Source: Aricia agestis (lineage: Eukaryota > Arthropoda > Insecta > Lepidoptera > Lycaenidae). Taken from it: a DNA stretch of 64,000 nucleotides. Numbering within the stretch: the first letter of the stretch is position 1; each line of letters opens with the position of its first letter. The stretch is from contig NC_056409.1 in NCBI RefSeq assembly GCF_905147365.1, forward strand, positions 8,871,001-8,935,000. Direction: 5' to 3'. This document shows positions 54,107 through 64,000 of this stretch, piece by piece. The notes under the pieces were generated by a model, which saw nothing but the letters and a program-made list of their open reading frames with translations, had not been told where the DNA came from and did no database searches. A program made the translations under genes and the position numbers.

Positions 54107-54477
54107 TTTTAGGGCTCCGTACCCAAAGGGTAAAAACGGGACCCTATACCTAAGACTTCGATGTCTGTCAGTCTGTGTCTGTCTGTCAGTCTCCAGGCTG
54201 TATCTCAAGAACCGCTATAATAGCTAGACTTCCAGTTGGTGCCGCTATAACAACAAATACTAAAAACAAAATAAAATTAATATTTCAGGGCGGCTCCCAT
54301 ACAACAAAATATATATATTTTAACTCTTTAACAATTAATATTAATAATATTAAAATATTTAAAATAAAAATGTAAGGGGGCTCCCATACAAATAACACAA
54401 TTTTTGGCCTACTTTTGCTCTATACGTATATGTACGGAACCGTGCGTGAGTCTGACTCGCACTTGGCCGATTTTTTT
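54107..54477 (+). repeat. Copy of the GGTTCCGTACC repeat
   Basis: TTTTTAGGGCTCCGTACCCA head, AAAAACGGGACCCTATACC, GTCAGTCTGTGTCTGTCTGT, GCCGCTATAACAACAAATAC, then TACGGAACCGTGCG and CTGACTCGCACTTGGCCG tail. The best short-form copy in the window. Confidence 0.75.
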
Positions 54478-55114
54478 ATTGACGCTCTCTATTAAAATTA
54501 TTGTAAGCAGGTGAACCACGAGCTCGTGGTTGTGGTGGTGGCTCTGTATATCAGTTGATAAAAATCCGAAAACATTCACCGACATTAAACATAGCTTGTA
54601 AAAGAACATAATTTAAATCAATTGCTGCCACAACAGAAAACTTTTATTAAGCTACTTTAGTTCTAGGAATTTAGTTAAGCTAGCGCAGCATGCAAAGTTT
54701 AATTAACTATTAATTAACTTAAATTACCTATTAATTATTAAAAACTTAAATTAACTATTAATTATTAAAAACTTTAATTAACTATTAATTATTAAAGTTT
54801 AATAAACTAACAATTAACTAGAACAGTTAGTTTACTAGCCACACAAGAGATAAATTATGCTATATGAGAATCATAGATTTATGTCAATCGTACATCCCCA
54901 AAGTACTTTTTAACCTTGCTAAATGGCAAATTAACATTTTGAAATTGTTCGTTTTTTTTGCATAAATGGAAGCTTAGGACTGGAAGTATAATAAATTTTA
55001 ATCTAAAAACTAAAAAAAAGCTTTTATTTAAATACTCTAAAAAAAAGTAAATTAATTTCTCCTTAAAAAATTTAACCATTAAGTTATAACCTCAATATAT
55101 TATTTAAACGAACA

Positions 55115-55413
<299 letters not shown>

Positions 55414-57661
55414 TTCTTAAAAAAGTCATACGGTTCAAATTTGTAGGAAATTTAATAATCTATCACGTCAACTTTGTTTCTACAATTATTTTCGCTAAAT
55501 TGGATCATAATTAACATACAAGCGAAATTATACTTTGACTTGTTTTTTGCATTTATCTCCGTAAAAATTGATTTTGCAATGAAAATTATAAGAACTCAAA
55601 TGTAGAAAATTAAATTAACAATAAATTTAGTTTTTATCATTTTTGCAAAAAAATTAAACATAAAGAAGATAATATTATGTCAAAAAAAATATTTGATCTT
55701 CAAACCAATATAGCGGCTAACGCACACGTCGGATTTGGTCGAGGTTTTGATTTTAAGCTATTCATGACTCGTCCTAAACATAGGTGCAAAAAAATCTAAC
55801 TATAATTAATTTCAGATTCCCACGCAAGGCTGAACTAACTCTACTGGGCTACTTATTATACGACCACAATACATTAAGTTGCCGGTGCATTTCCACTCGA
55901 TAATGCTGTCACTTATCTCGAAGCCGGGATGTTAATACATTTAATAGCGAAGGCGAGTCTATAATTCATAGCAAAAGATTAAGTGGACAGCACAACAGGC
56001 CCGTGTACACACTTCGCCGACTCAATTTCACTCCGCAAACACTCACTGCACCGAAGCTTTATAATAAAACGATTCAATTTATCGCTTGAACTCGATGGAC
56101 ACTTCTAGTTTCGCTATTATGGTAATAGCTATGAGAGGTTTTTACTCAATTGAAAATGTTTTACCAGACTACGCCCGATCAAAGTTCATATTAATGTATG
56201 TTTGTGGTTTCACGCCTAAGCTACTGATTGGATTTCAGCATAATATGGGGATCGGGGTGTCAGTAAGTCTTAATATTATATTCGTGACAGTAGCTCGGGT
56301 AACATTGGGTTTATGATATAAACGGTTGTAAATTTTTATAAACGTGCTTATAGAATTTATAGTAGAAAAGTGTTGTAAAAGGTACTGTACTGGCTATTCC
56401 CCTGATAGTAGTAGTAATCTAAAAACTAACTTATGAAAAAGCTAAACCAATTTAATAACATTAGTGTAACTACTAACTATTTGGATTTAACGGTTGTTGT
56501 TATAACTGTGTGTTTGGAAACATTAATTTGACTGGAAGATAACTTTTTATTGCTCTCATGTGCACCAAAGCTCATCATCGTATAGTATTTGTCCAACGCG
56601 TAACTAACGAGTGAGTTGCAACCTCGACACAAAATTCTGCTGGTACAACATAGCATCGGGGTGTAAATTTTTTACATCGATTCATTTCGCCAAGCTAGTT
56701 CTCAAACGTTTCGAACAATATTAATTAACTGTTAAAAAAAATATTTGATTTGTTCATACCAAATATATAACATACAATATTTAATTTATTACAGCTTATT
56801 ACAGAAGAAATGATACCAATCATAAGATGAGGAGGTGAAATGATGATATTTCGTCAGTGTGTAAGAATAGTATTACTAGATGTGATACCACAAGCCACAT
56901 TTACCTAAAGACTATCCAAACTAAACTTTTATTAAAAAATCAACCCGTTTTCCAAAGCGTGCTATTGTATAAAATATTGAAATAATATTTGTATTAATTT
57001 GCTCGTTACGATGCTGTAGTAGACGATAAATGTTTATGAAGCTTTATAACTCGGCGTCCCGGTCTAACATAAACCAATATTGGCTTTAACTAGTAATGTT
57101 CCATAACTCCACTAATGTTATCGGTACAACGATATTGAAATATTAAAAATCAATATGATTTTCTTTCTAAACTGGCTAATATAGATTTATTAAAAATGAA
57201 CAATAACCATATCTGAACTAAGCTAAACTTAACCTCCTTTTGCAGTTTTGGAAGTCGGTTATTGCATGAAACGTCAATTTATAAAATAGTTTAAGGTAAC
57301 TATTTAATTTGATAATAATTGTAATAGATTGTTTTATAAAAGATTGGTATATGAAAAAAGAAGAAATATACGTTTTGAGGCGAAATAAAGCTACATAAAT
57401 TATTTTTAAGACATAATAGTATGACTTCGCCTTAAAATAAAGCACATCACTCTCAGTAATAGATTTTATATGGAAGCATAAAATACCGAACATTATTATA
57501 TTTTCGCATATTATTGTTATAGCACGTTATTGTTTACTACCTATGCTACGCAGGCAAATAGCGTTAGTAGATTTTTAAAATAGAGTTTACGGTTTCCTCC
57601 TATGAGATTTTTATTATAAGAGTTTTATCCTGAGATAGATATTATTATTTTATCTATTAAA
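55414..57661. other. AT-rich stretch, no supported feature
   Basis: ORFs at 56086-56316 (+) and 57218-57493 (-) show no family signature. No repeats recognised. Confidence 0.45.
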
Positions 57662-57971
57662 CCTAAGCTAGGGTAAGGTTCTTTTTTTTAATTCTCGCCA
57701 TCGTATTGTCCAATAGCTTTGTCCCCACTGTGCATTTTTCTGTTCGTCAAGGGCATGCGTTATAGCGCAGTCAAAAGAGAACGTGAGGCATGCCCGCGAC
57801 ACATGCCCTCTGACCGTATCCAAAACTTCAAAAATGACAATATTGGCGTTGCATTCCTTGACGCTTTCAATTATTGAATGCGCCAATATGAAAGTTGATG
57901 ACGAAAATTGAAGATGAAAATGCACAGTGTGCACATAGCTTATAATGTATTTAAGATGCAACTAGCTTAGG
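57662..57971. mobile_element. 310-bp MITE
   Basis: Perfect 10-bp ends CCTAAGCTAG / CTAGCTTAGG, with further inner mirrored text CACTGTGCATTTT / AAAATGCACAGTG. Target duplication not clear. Confidence 0.6.
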
Positions 57972-58021
57972 TAATGTGTAAATTTAATGTTAGTTAAGAT
58001 TCTATGTCAAAACAATAACAA

Positions 58022-58023
<2 letters not shown>

Positions 58024-58078
<55 letters not shown>
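58024..58078. repeat. (GT)n microsatellite
   Basis: About 27 GT units. Confidence 0.95.
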
Positions 58079-58080
<2 letters not shown>

Positions 58081-58176
58081 ATATTGTATCAGGTACATCT
58101 GTTGCAATAGCTAACCTCCCGCGTGGCTTAGCCAACAAAAAACTATTCAGGTTCATGTACACGGGGCGAACGTGTG

Positions 58177-58385
58177 ACCATACTAACATTATAAATGCGA
58201 AAGTGTGTCTGTCTGTCTATCTGTTACCTATTCACGATCAAACCGCTGAACCGATTTTGCTGAAAGGTGTATGAAGATACTTTGGGTAGCGGGTAAGGAA
58301 ATAGGATACTTTTTATCCCGGAAAAATTGAAAGTTCCCTCACGATAAACAAATTTTGGCCCAACGAAGTTATGGGTATCATCTAA
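58177..58385 (+). mobile_element. Helitron-like non-autonomous element
   Basis: CCATACTAACATTATAAATG, AAACCGCTGAACCGATTTTG, ATACTTTTTATCCCGGAAAA and an end resembling CTAG (CTAA). It matches 41507-41721 in arrangement. Confidence 0.5.
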
Positions 58386-58399
58386 TTATTAATATTTTA

Positions 58400-58563
58400 A
58401 TTCGTACTTATGTTAGAAGTGTGTGTGTGTGTGTGTGTTACCTCTTCGCATGCGACCCGCTAAACCGGTTTAGATGAAACTAAGATATACTTTGAATTGA
58501 GTGATCGGGAAGTTAAGTTGCATCATAAACTTTCTGCATATGGAAGTTGCGGGACATAGCTAA
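58400..58563 (+). mobile_element. Helitron-like fragment
   Basis: GAAGTGTGTGTGTG, CTCTTCGCATGCGACCCGCT and GAAGTTGCGGGACATAG CTAA. A decayed relative of the preceding copy, lying in tandem with it. Confidence 0.4.
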
Positions 58564-58606
58564 TCGACAAAATATGATTATCATAATATTTTGTTGATTA
58601 GCTATG
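58555..58606. repeat. Near-perfect hairpin
   Basis: CATAGCTAATCGACAAAATAT and its complement (one mismatch) around a ~9-nt loop; it overlaps the end of the preceding Helitron-like fragment. Confidence 0.75.
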
Positions 58607-58680
58607 TATCTGTATTATAATTTTGCCAATAAATATCACACTGCCATCTTAATCTAGAGGTGTATGCTACAATTTATAAA

Positions 58681-58720
58681 ATTACATTAGTAAGCTAATA
58701 GCTTAGCTTACTTATGTAAT
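58681..58720. repeat. Near-perfect hairpin
   Basis: ATTACATTAGTAAGCTAA and its complement (one mismatch) with a 4-nt loop. Confidence 0.75.
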
Positions 58721-60486
58721 ATTCCTGTTTGTAGACATAAAATCTACGAATAATAAAATAAAATATTATAAAGTTAAAGACGACTTAAAAGATGTATCAT
58801 CGAAGAATTAAATTCATAGGCAGATTGCAGACCTACGTTATTAGGTCAACTTATCCAATAGGAGTTTCATATTTTTAAATATAATCACGCTACATCTGTA
58901 CGCAGCCTTACACCTCAGTCCATATTAAAATAACAGAACACAAAAATGAAACGTAGCTCCATTACACGACCTCCGGCGGCAGATGTGAAATATTACAAGT
59001 GTACAATGATTTATTCAATCGTAGATTGGCTGCTATTTTTTATTTTTCATTTGCTATTGACACACGCGATATGTAAAAGTTGGCTTTTGCAGTCTTTCTA
59101 CTAAATTCTCCTTTTACAAATGACGATCGAATAGGTAATGATGTAGAATGGAGAGTGCTCTAGAAAAATATTACGTTATTGCAAGGTTTTATAGAGCTCC
59201 ATTTTTATGGAATTGTCTCCAAATAATTGAGAATTGTAAAATACATTGGATATTAAAACTGAAAACTTTAACAAATCGAATGAAACGACTTTTACTATAA
59301 ATGGCTTTAAAAACTTACCTATTTTGTGGTCAAAGTCTCGTCAAAATTGGTCCAGCTATTCCGGAGACTGGCTGTGTCAAACAAAGTGACAGAAGTGCAT
59401 TCTAAGTACTGTAAATTCTTCGTTATTCATGGCGTTAAATCTACAAACAAACATTAAAATTTTATTCATAAAAAGAATCGTTTGAAAAAATATGCTTAAG
59501 TAAAAGCTTTCTAAAAATAGCATAAAATAAATGACGACTACTACAAAAACTAGAGCTCCGACACACGATATGTAATTGACAGCACTAATGAAAATGTAGG
59601 ATACAGACGGTTACTCGGGATTTTTCGATTAATGTAAATGTCGAGGGTCTATAGAATATTTCAGTGTAATATTTCAGTCCACCCTCGCACTTGACACGGA
59701 TCGTGAGAGGCCCTAAATCTTAAAATCGACAACAGCCCTCCGTTGTCTTACAAAGGTACTTAGCACGATGCGTCGAGGGCCGCAAGGTTGGAGTGGGTAG
59801 TTACGCTCCTCGCTACATTTAAGGGTTCCTTCTGGGACAATGCCTCTCATTCTTTACACGAATATCGGTTTAATAACAACACTTGTGGTTTTGTGATTTT
59901 TTGATGTTTATCTTTATAATAAAATAGAAAATAGATTGATAAAATATTTTCAGTAAAATTTTGCAAATAGGTAACTCAATGATCAAATTTTAAATCCTAA
60001 AATCTTTTGTAAATTCATCCTGCTACGTACGATAAGAGTAATAAAATATAAAAAATACTACTACAACCTATTGAACAAAAACAAGTGTAACCTATTATTT
60101 TAAATGCATTTTATTTATTGTAAACTAATATTTATCTATCAATATCATAAATTTTATGATCACATGTTAGTGACGCACTTTAGTTTAGATTTTTTTTGAT
60201 CATTCACCCAATACCCCTTTGAGCTACTCGTAGCGGTTCATTTCCAGTATTGTATGAAACCACCTTGACAGGCCGGAGGGAGCTATTGCAGTATACCGTG
60301 TTGTTGTAAACCACATACACTCGGGAGTTGGGACATGACAGCGAGATTGTATCACTCACTTTAACGCATTAACCGCAACCGTCTGGAGACACGCTATTGA
60401 TACATTGCGGAATCAAAGGGTCTTATGTTTACATGGGAAAGGGGCGAAGTATTTCAATCAAAGAGATATTTGTCTATTATACAAGA
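58721..60486. other. AT-rich stretch, no supported feature
   Basis: A moderately GC-richer segment at 59690-59830 has no ORF or repeat signature I can name. Confidence 0.45.
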
Positions 60487-60739
60487 TGTTAGTGTAAACA
60501 CCGTTATCCTTGAAACTATCAAATGAGCCCGTCAAAATGAACAACTTTTTCTATGAGAACAATGCTGGGAAGTCTCAAAAAATCCGTCTTCATACCCATA
60601 CAAATTGCCGATCCGGGCATCCGTATGGGTATGAAGACGGTAGTTTTTTTTGAGTTCCCAGCATTGTTCTCATAGAAAAAGTTGTTCATTTTGATGGTCT
60701 CATTTGATGGTTTGAAGGATAACGGTGTTTACACTAACA
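60487..60739. mobile_element. 253-bp palindromic MITE
   Basis: TGTTAGTGTAAACACCGTTA and its mirror at the ends. Arms of about 115 bp match through AATGAACAACTTTTTCTATG, AGAACAATGCTGGGAA, CCGTCTTCATACCCATAC. The short centre reads AAATTGCCGATCCGGGCA. Confidence 0.75.
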
Positions 60740-60830
60740 CACAGACTGTATAATATTATATTATTATATAATTTACGTTATGATAATACTTAACAAGTAA
60801 GTCTTTTCATAGCTATGCAACGTCAGGTTT

Positions 60831-61235
60831 AAGCTATGCGTAGCCAAGCTACTCTATCCGTAACCAAGCTACGCTGTCCGTAGCTATGCTACTCTATCCG
60901 TAGTCAAGCTACGCTGTCCGTAGCTATGCTACGCTATCCGTAGCCAAGCTACGCTGTCCGTAGCCAAGCTACGCTATCCGTAGACAAGCTACGCTGTCCG
61001 TAGACATGCTACGCTATTCGTAGACAAGCTACGCCACCCGTAACCAAGCAGCTACGCTATCTACGGTAGCCAAGCTACGGTATCCGTACTCATACAATAC
61101 AGTACAGCAAACAAATAATACAAACAATACAGTAAACAAACTACGCGGCTGCCCGTAGCCATGCTACGCTAAACGTAGCGAAGCTAGGCTATTCGTAGAC
61201 AAGCTACGCTATCCGTAGCCAAGATACACTATTCG
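60831..61235. repeat. 20-bp mini-hairpin satellite
   Basis: About 12-14 tandem units of CCGTAGCCAAGCTACGCTAT and variants (60831-61084), a ~54-bp interruption of AT-rich CAAACAATACAGTAAAC text, then about 5 more units (61139-61235). Each unit has its own dyad, CGTAGC-CAA-GCTACG. Stem bases are better kept than loop and linker bases. Confidence 0.85.
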
Positions 61236-62879
61236 CTCAAACGTTACTATCGTGAAAAACAAACAATAATTTATTTATTCCGAGCGTACAAAATGCAGGT
61301 TCGCTGATTACGACAATAATAATAATAATATTTATAATTAATGTGGGACCTATTTTATTGATATACACAAAATTATTCATAAACAAATTCTCTTAACAGA
61401 AAAAACGAAAACGAATCACATTCATGTCGTTTTCTTTTCGGAAGGTCCTTATAAAGTCGTAAATACGAATTCATTTCGATTTTTATTCAGATGCATCTGA
61501 AAATAAAGTTTACGACAGAACCTGGAGAAGGTGTGGATGTAAAAAAATACTTGACCCACTTTTTTACATTCGCCAAATCTTCGCTACGAGGGCGCTTAGT
61601 ATTCGAATTACTTTTTAGCAAAATGACGACGAGTGAATGGATATTGCGGGCCCGATCATACATGGTTAAACGATTCTCTTGATCTTTTATTGCTCAAGTT
61701 ATAATAAGTGCAAGTAATTAATTACAGCGATTTTGTATCAGGTTGAATTACTTGTTATTTAAAATCCCACGGATTATATCCACACTATAACAATATAAAT
61801 GTGAAAGTGTTTATGTCTGTCTGTTTGTCTGTCTATTGTCTATTAACAAATGTTTAGATTGCTAAAATCATTTTCCTACCTTTAGATTTTCCGTAGTCGC
61901 TGAAACCAGGTCGTTGCGGTCTTTTTGCGCTGTATAATTGTCAATTTCACGTTAACTCGAATCCCAACTGGAAACTGACAAAGTGTAATGAGATGCAAAC
62001 AAATTATGATACACTTTACAGCACGAGAGGAGTTGAAGTTGAGATAATTTAGTTTGGTACAATTTCTGCGCACACTTCCTATTAGATCAGCACACAAACT
62101 GCCAAGTAAAAACGTAGCGAGCAAGTTATTAATGCTATAAAGCTTGAGATGCGAGATACGTGTTAAATCTTCTGCAAACTTTGCACATTTTTTGGGACAT
62201 TCGTTTGGTTAGTTTATGTATTGTTGTTGAGTTAACGTGAAAAGGTTCTAAAATTATTTTTATTTTATTTTATTTTATTTTATTTTTTTTTATTTTAAAG
62301 GAAAACTTACAGCTAGTACAAAGGTAGAATTCAAATGTAACAATACAAATGCCAATGTAACAATACAGATGCCAAAAAAATATGGACGCTTTAGGCATTT
62401 GTGTACTAACCCACAAAAATTTACGTATTGAGATCTTTAGATGATTTAGAACAAGACTGCATTCAAAATATTTTAATATCAAAAAATTGTGGGTTGGGGC
62501 ACTGATGCTTAACAAGCGACCATAATATTATATTTAAGTACTTACATACTTAGTTGGTATCATAAATAGTACTATTGTTTAAAAAGAGCTGTCGAAGACG
62601 AATGGCAGTGTGCGGAAAAACCAGTAATGGTTTATGTTACACTGTATTAGATTAAGTTTGTGATTGTATTTTCTTTATTGTTTATTAAAATAAAAATAAA
62701 ATAAAAAAAATTAAAGTTTTCGCGACTAGGTATATGTATAGATTGTACATACATTTGGTTGACGTCAAATTGACGCACTGTGGTGAATATATATAAAAGA
62801 ATAAAAAAGAAAGACAACAATAAAAATAATAGCCTATCCTTGGATCACCATGTATCAGTAATGTGCAAATTATTATCAT
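61236..62879. other. AT-rich stretch with one repeat fragment
   Basis: 61777-61870 resembles the 5' part of the Helitron-like family (CACTATAACAATATAAATGT, GTCTGTCTGTTTGTCTGTC). The 63-aa ORF at 61491-61682 is unrecognised. (TTTTA)n occurs at about 62258-62295. Confidence 0.4.
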
Positions 62880-62919
62880 AAACTAAATTAGTTTTTATCA
62901 GTAGTATTAAAGAAATGCT

Positions 62920-63545
62920 CTGTTAACATTTTTCTGAGACTTCTAATATTACTATTAAATAGATCTACGTCGGTATTTTGAGACGCTGTATTGTACGCTC
63001 TGCTAGCTCGCACGATGTACGCATTTTGCCGGTAGGTGGTAGGGGCATATGGAACGTGTAGGAGTTGACGTCATCTGAGAGAGCCGGAGGATATTTTGAG
63101 CTCAAATTTACAAATCAATTGAACCACTGAATATTTTGAAGAGCAACGACAAGTCGGCAATGTTTCTTCGTTCGGCGAGAGGCAAGATGTGAAATTTTTT
63201 GCATCTTTCGATATAGTTAGGTAGGTGGGTGGGACTTAAACTGTATGAATTTAAAAACTTTTTTTGAATATTCTCAATTCTATCAATGTAGGTAGCGTAA
63301 TTGGGGTTTCATACGGGCAAGCAGTATTTCAAATGACTACGAACGAATGCACAATAAAGTATTTTAATTGTTTTAATACGCGTAAAATCAGAGCAGAGTC
63401 TAAATATGAATCCTAAGGCTTTGCGAGCTTTTTTAATTATGTGGTCGATGTGCGAGTCGAATAGAAGTTTGGAATCAAAGATGACACCTAGGTCCCTGAC
63501 AGTGTTTACTCTCGCTATGGTAGTATCGCGTAGTTTATAGTTTCT
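62920..63545 (-). pseudogene. LINE reverse-transcriptase C-terminal region, decayed
   Basis: Minus-strand translation from about 63525 reads ARVNTVRDLGVIFDSKLLFD, then HIDHIIKKARKALGF and IKILYCAFVRSHLKY, the post-catalytic (thumb) part of a non-LTR RT. A stop (TGA) replaces the usual Trp codon after about 64 codons. The frame then reopens (NPNYATYIDRIENIQKKFL) and breaks again. The catalytic YADD region and everything upstream are missing at 63545. The clade cannot be assigned from this part. It has no Met-initiated ORF and could easily be missed. Confidence 0.75.
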
Positions 63546-63547
63546 CT

Positions 63548-63763
63548 AAAAGACGAAACAAGGCTGTAGCAGAACTCCCAAAATATAGACATGCTTTTGT
63601 CAATAAACATTATTGTTTTCTAGGCCCATTCCTGTATAATAAAATAAATAAAGAAATGAATATACACCCTTTAAGCAAATCAGGATGCAAACAAAAATTA
63701 TTTAAATATCTACACCAACTCACGTATGAGGAGACGGAAAAACTGGTAATAACTATGAAATAA
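63548..63763 (+). pseudogene. LINE ORF2 C-terminal tail fragment
   Basis: 71 codons open to a TAA: KRRNKAVAELPKYRHAFVNK..., with FLGPFLYNKINKE and a final LTYEETEKLV. The FLGPxLYN-type motif and position before a stop match the extreme C-terminus of many insect non-LTR ORF2 proteins. There is no start codon. It abuts the opposite-strand RT fragment within 3 bp, so the two relics are back to back. An AT-rich tail follows to the window end. Confidence 0.6.
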
Positions 63764-64000
63764 CTAGTAAATTATTTAAATTAAATCCAAGTACATAATT
63801 TCTTATTGTTAATTATTTATAATTATTATTTTCAAATGGTTGTATTATTAATTTTATTTGTGATAATTGACAATATTTTATTTAAGTCCTTTATTTTGTA
63901 AAAGATGTTAAACTAATTTTTAAGTTGTAAACATATTTATTATTGTAGTAATATATTTTTAGAAAATTAATAATTATTAATATGATTTAAATAGGGTAGC
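63764..64000 (+). other. AT-rich 3' flank of LINE fragment
   Basis: Probably the LINE 3' UTR continuing beyond the window; no poly-A end seen. Confidence 0.35.

Noticed and set aside
56086..56316. 76-aa plus-strand ORF
   Set aside because: No recognisable family, repeat or context; could be chance.
57987..58274. 95-aa ORF with a Cys-Val repeat, and a Thr-His repeat ORF opposite
   Set aside because: Produced by the (GT)n tract; the rest is Helitron-like sequence.
60831..61235. CRISPR-like appearance (short repeats)
   Set aside because: Units are contiguous tandem copies with no spacers, and the genome is eukaryotic.

Overview
This window looks like intergenic or intronic DNA from a moth or butterfly (Lepidoptera). 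It is AT-rich and I can support no host gene in it. Nearly every recognisable feature is a mobile element or a relic of one. The organism call rests on repeat families that I recognise as widespread in Lepidoptera. These are the short repeat with GGTTCCGTACC at one end and CTCGCACTTGGCCGG at the other, small Helitron-like elements ending in CGAAGCCGCGGGC..CTAG, a SINE with a CT-rich middle, and palindromic TA-target elements.

Layout, left to right. 1-1.7 kb is a long copy of the GGTTCCGTACC repeat that contains three ~315-bp tandem units. 1.7-7.2 kb is a nearly complete minus-strand non-LTR retrotransposon (I-like, with ORF1, endonuclease, reverse transcriptase and RNase H) broken by two tiny indels. 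7.3-8.7 kb holds a Helitron-like element and five ~208-bp G-rich tandem units. 8.86-10.6 kb is a 5'-truncated plus-strand LINE. 11-17.6 kb has Helitron-like elements, inverted-repeat elements and LINE tails. 18.67-23.25 kb is a minus-strand Ty3/gypsy LTR retrotransposon. Its gag is open and its pol is broken. The integrase and the U3 part of its 3' LTR have been deleted, but a 4-bp TTAT target duplication is still present.

24-28.4 kb carries palindromic and TTAA-type (piggyBac-like) non-autonomous elements, two of them nested at a shared TTAA. 29.38-30.92 kb is the most striking object. It is an almost perfect palindrome with 743-bp arms, built from two outward-facing 3' ends of a Penelope-like element. 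Each arm has a GIY-YIG endonuclease fragment, a TATA-like box and a hammerhead-ribozyme-like core. The whole unit is bounded by a 13-bp target duplication.

34.9-35.7 kb is a 722-bp TRIM (miniature LTR element) sitting inside an older repeat. 36-64 kb is mostly unannotatable AT-rich DNA with scattered MITEs, three SINE copies, Helitron-like elements, microsatellites, a 20-bp mini-hairpin satellite, and two LINE fragments facing each other at the right edge.

These features do not form a pathway. The window records layered insertion and decay. One theme recurs: short near-perfect palindromes that have replaced expected sequence inside known repeats. For the SINE copy at 50.7 kb, two sibling copies in the window show the original sequence, which points to local template switching. 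Family and clade names come from recognising motifs by eye and were not confirmed by any search.
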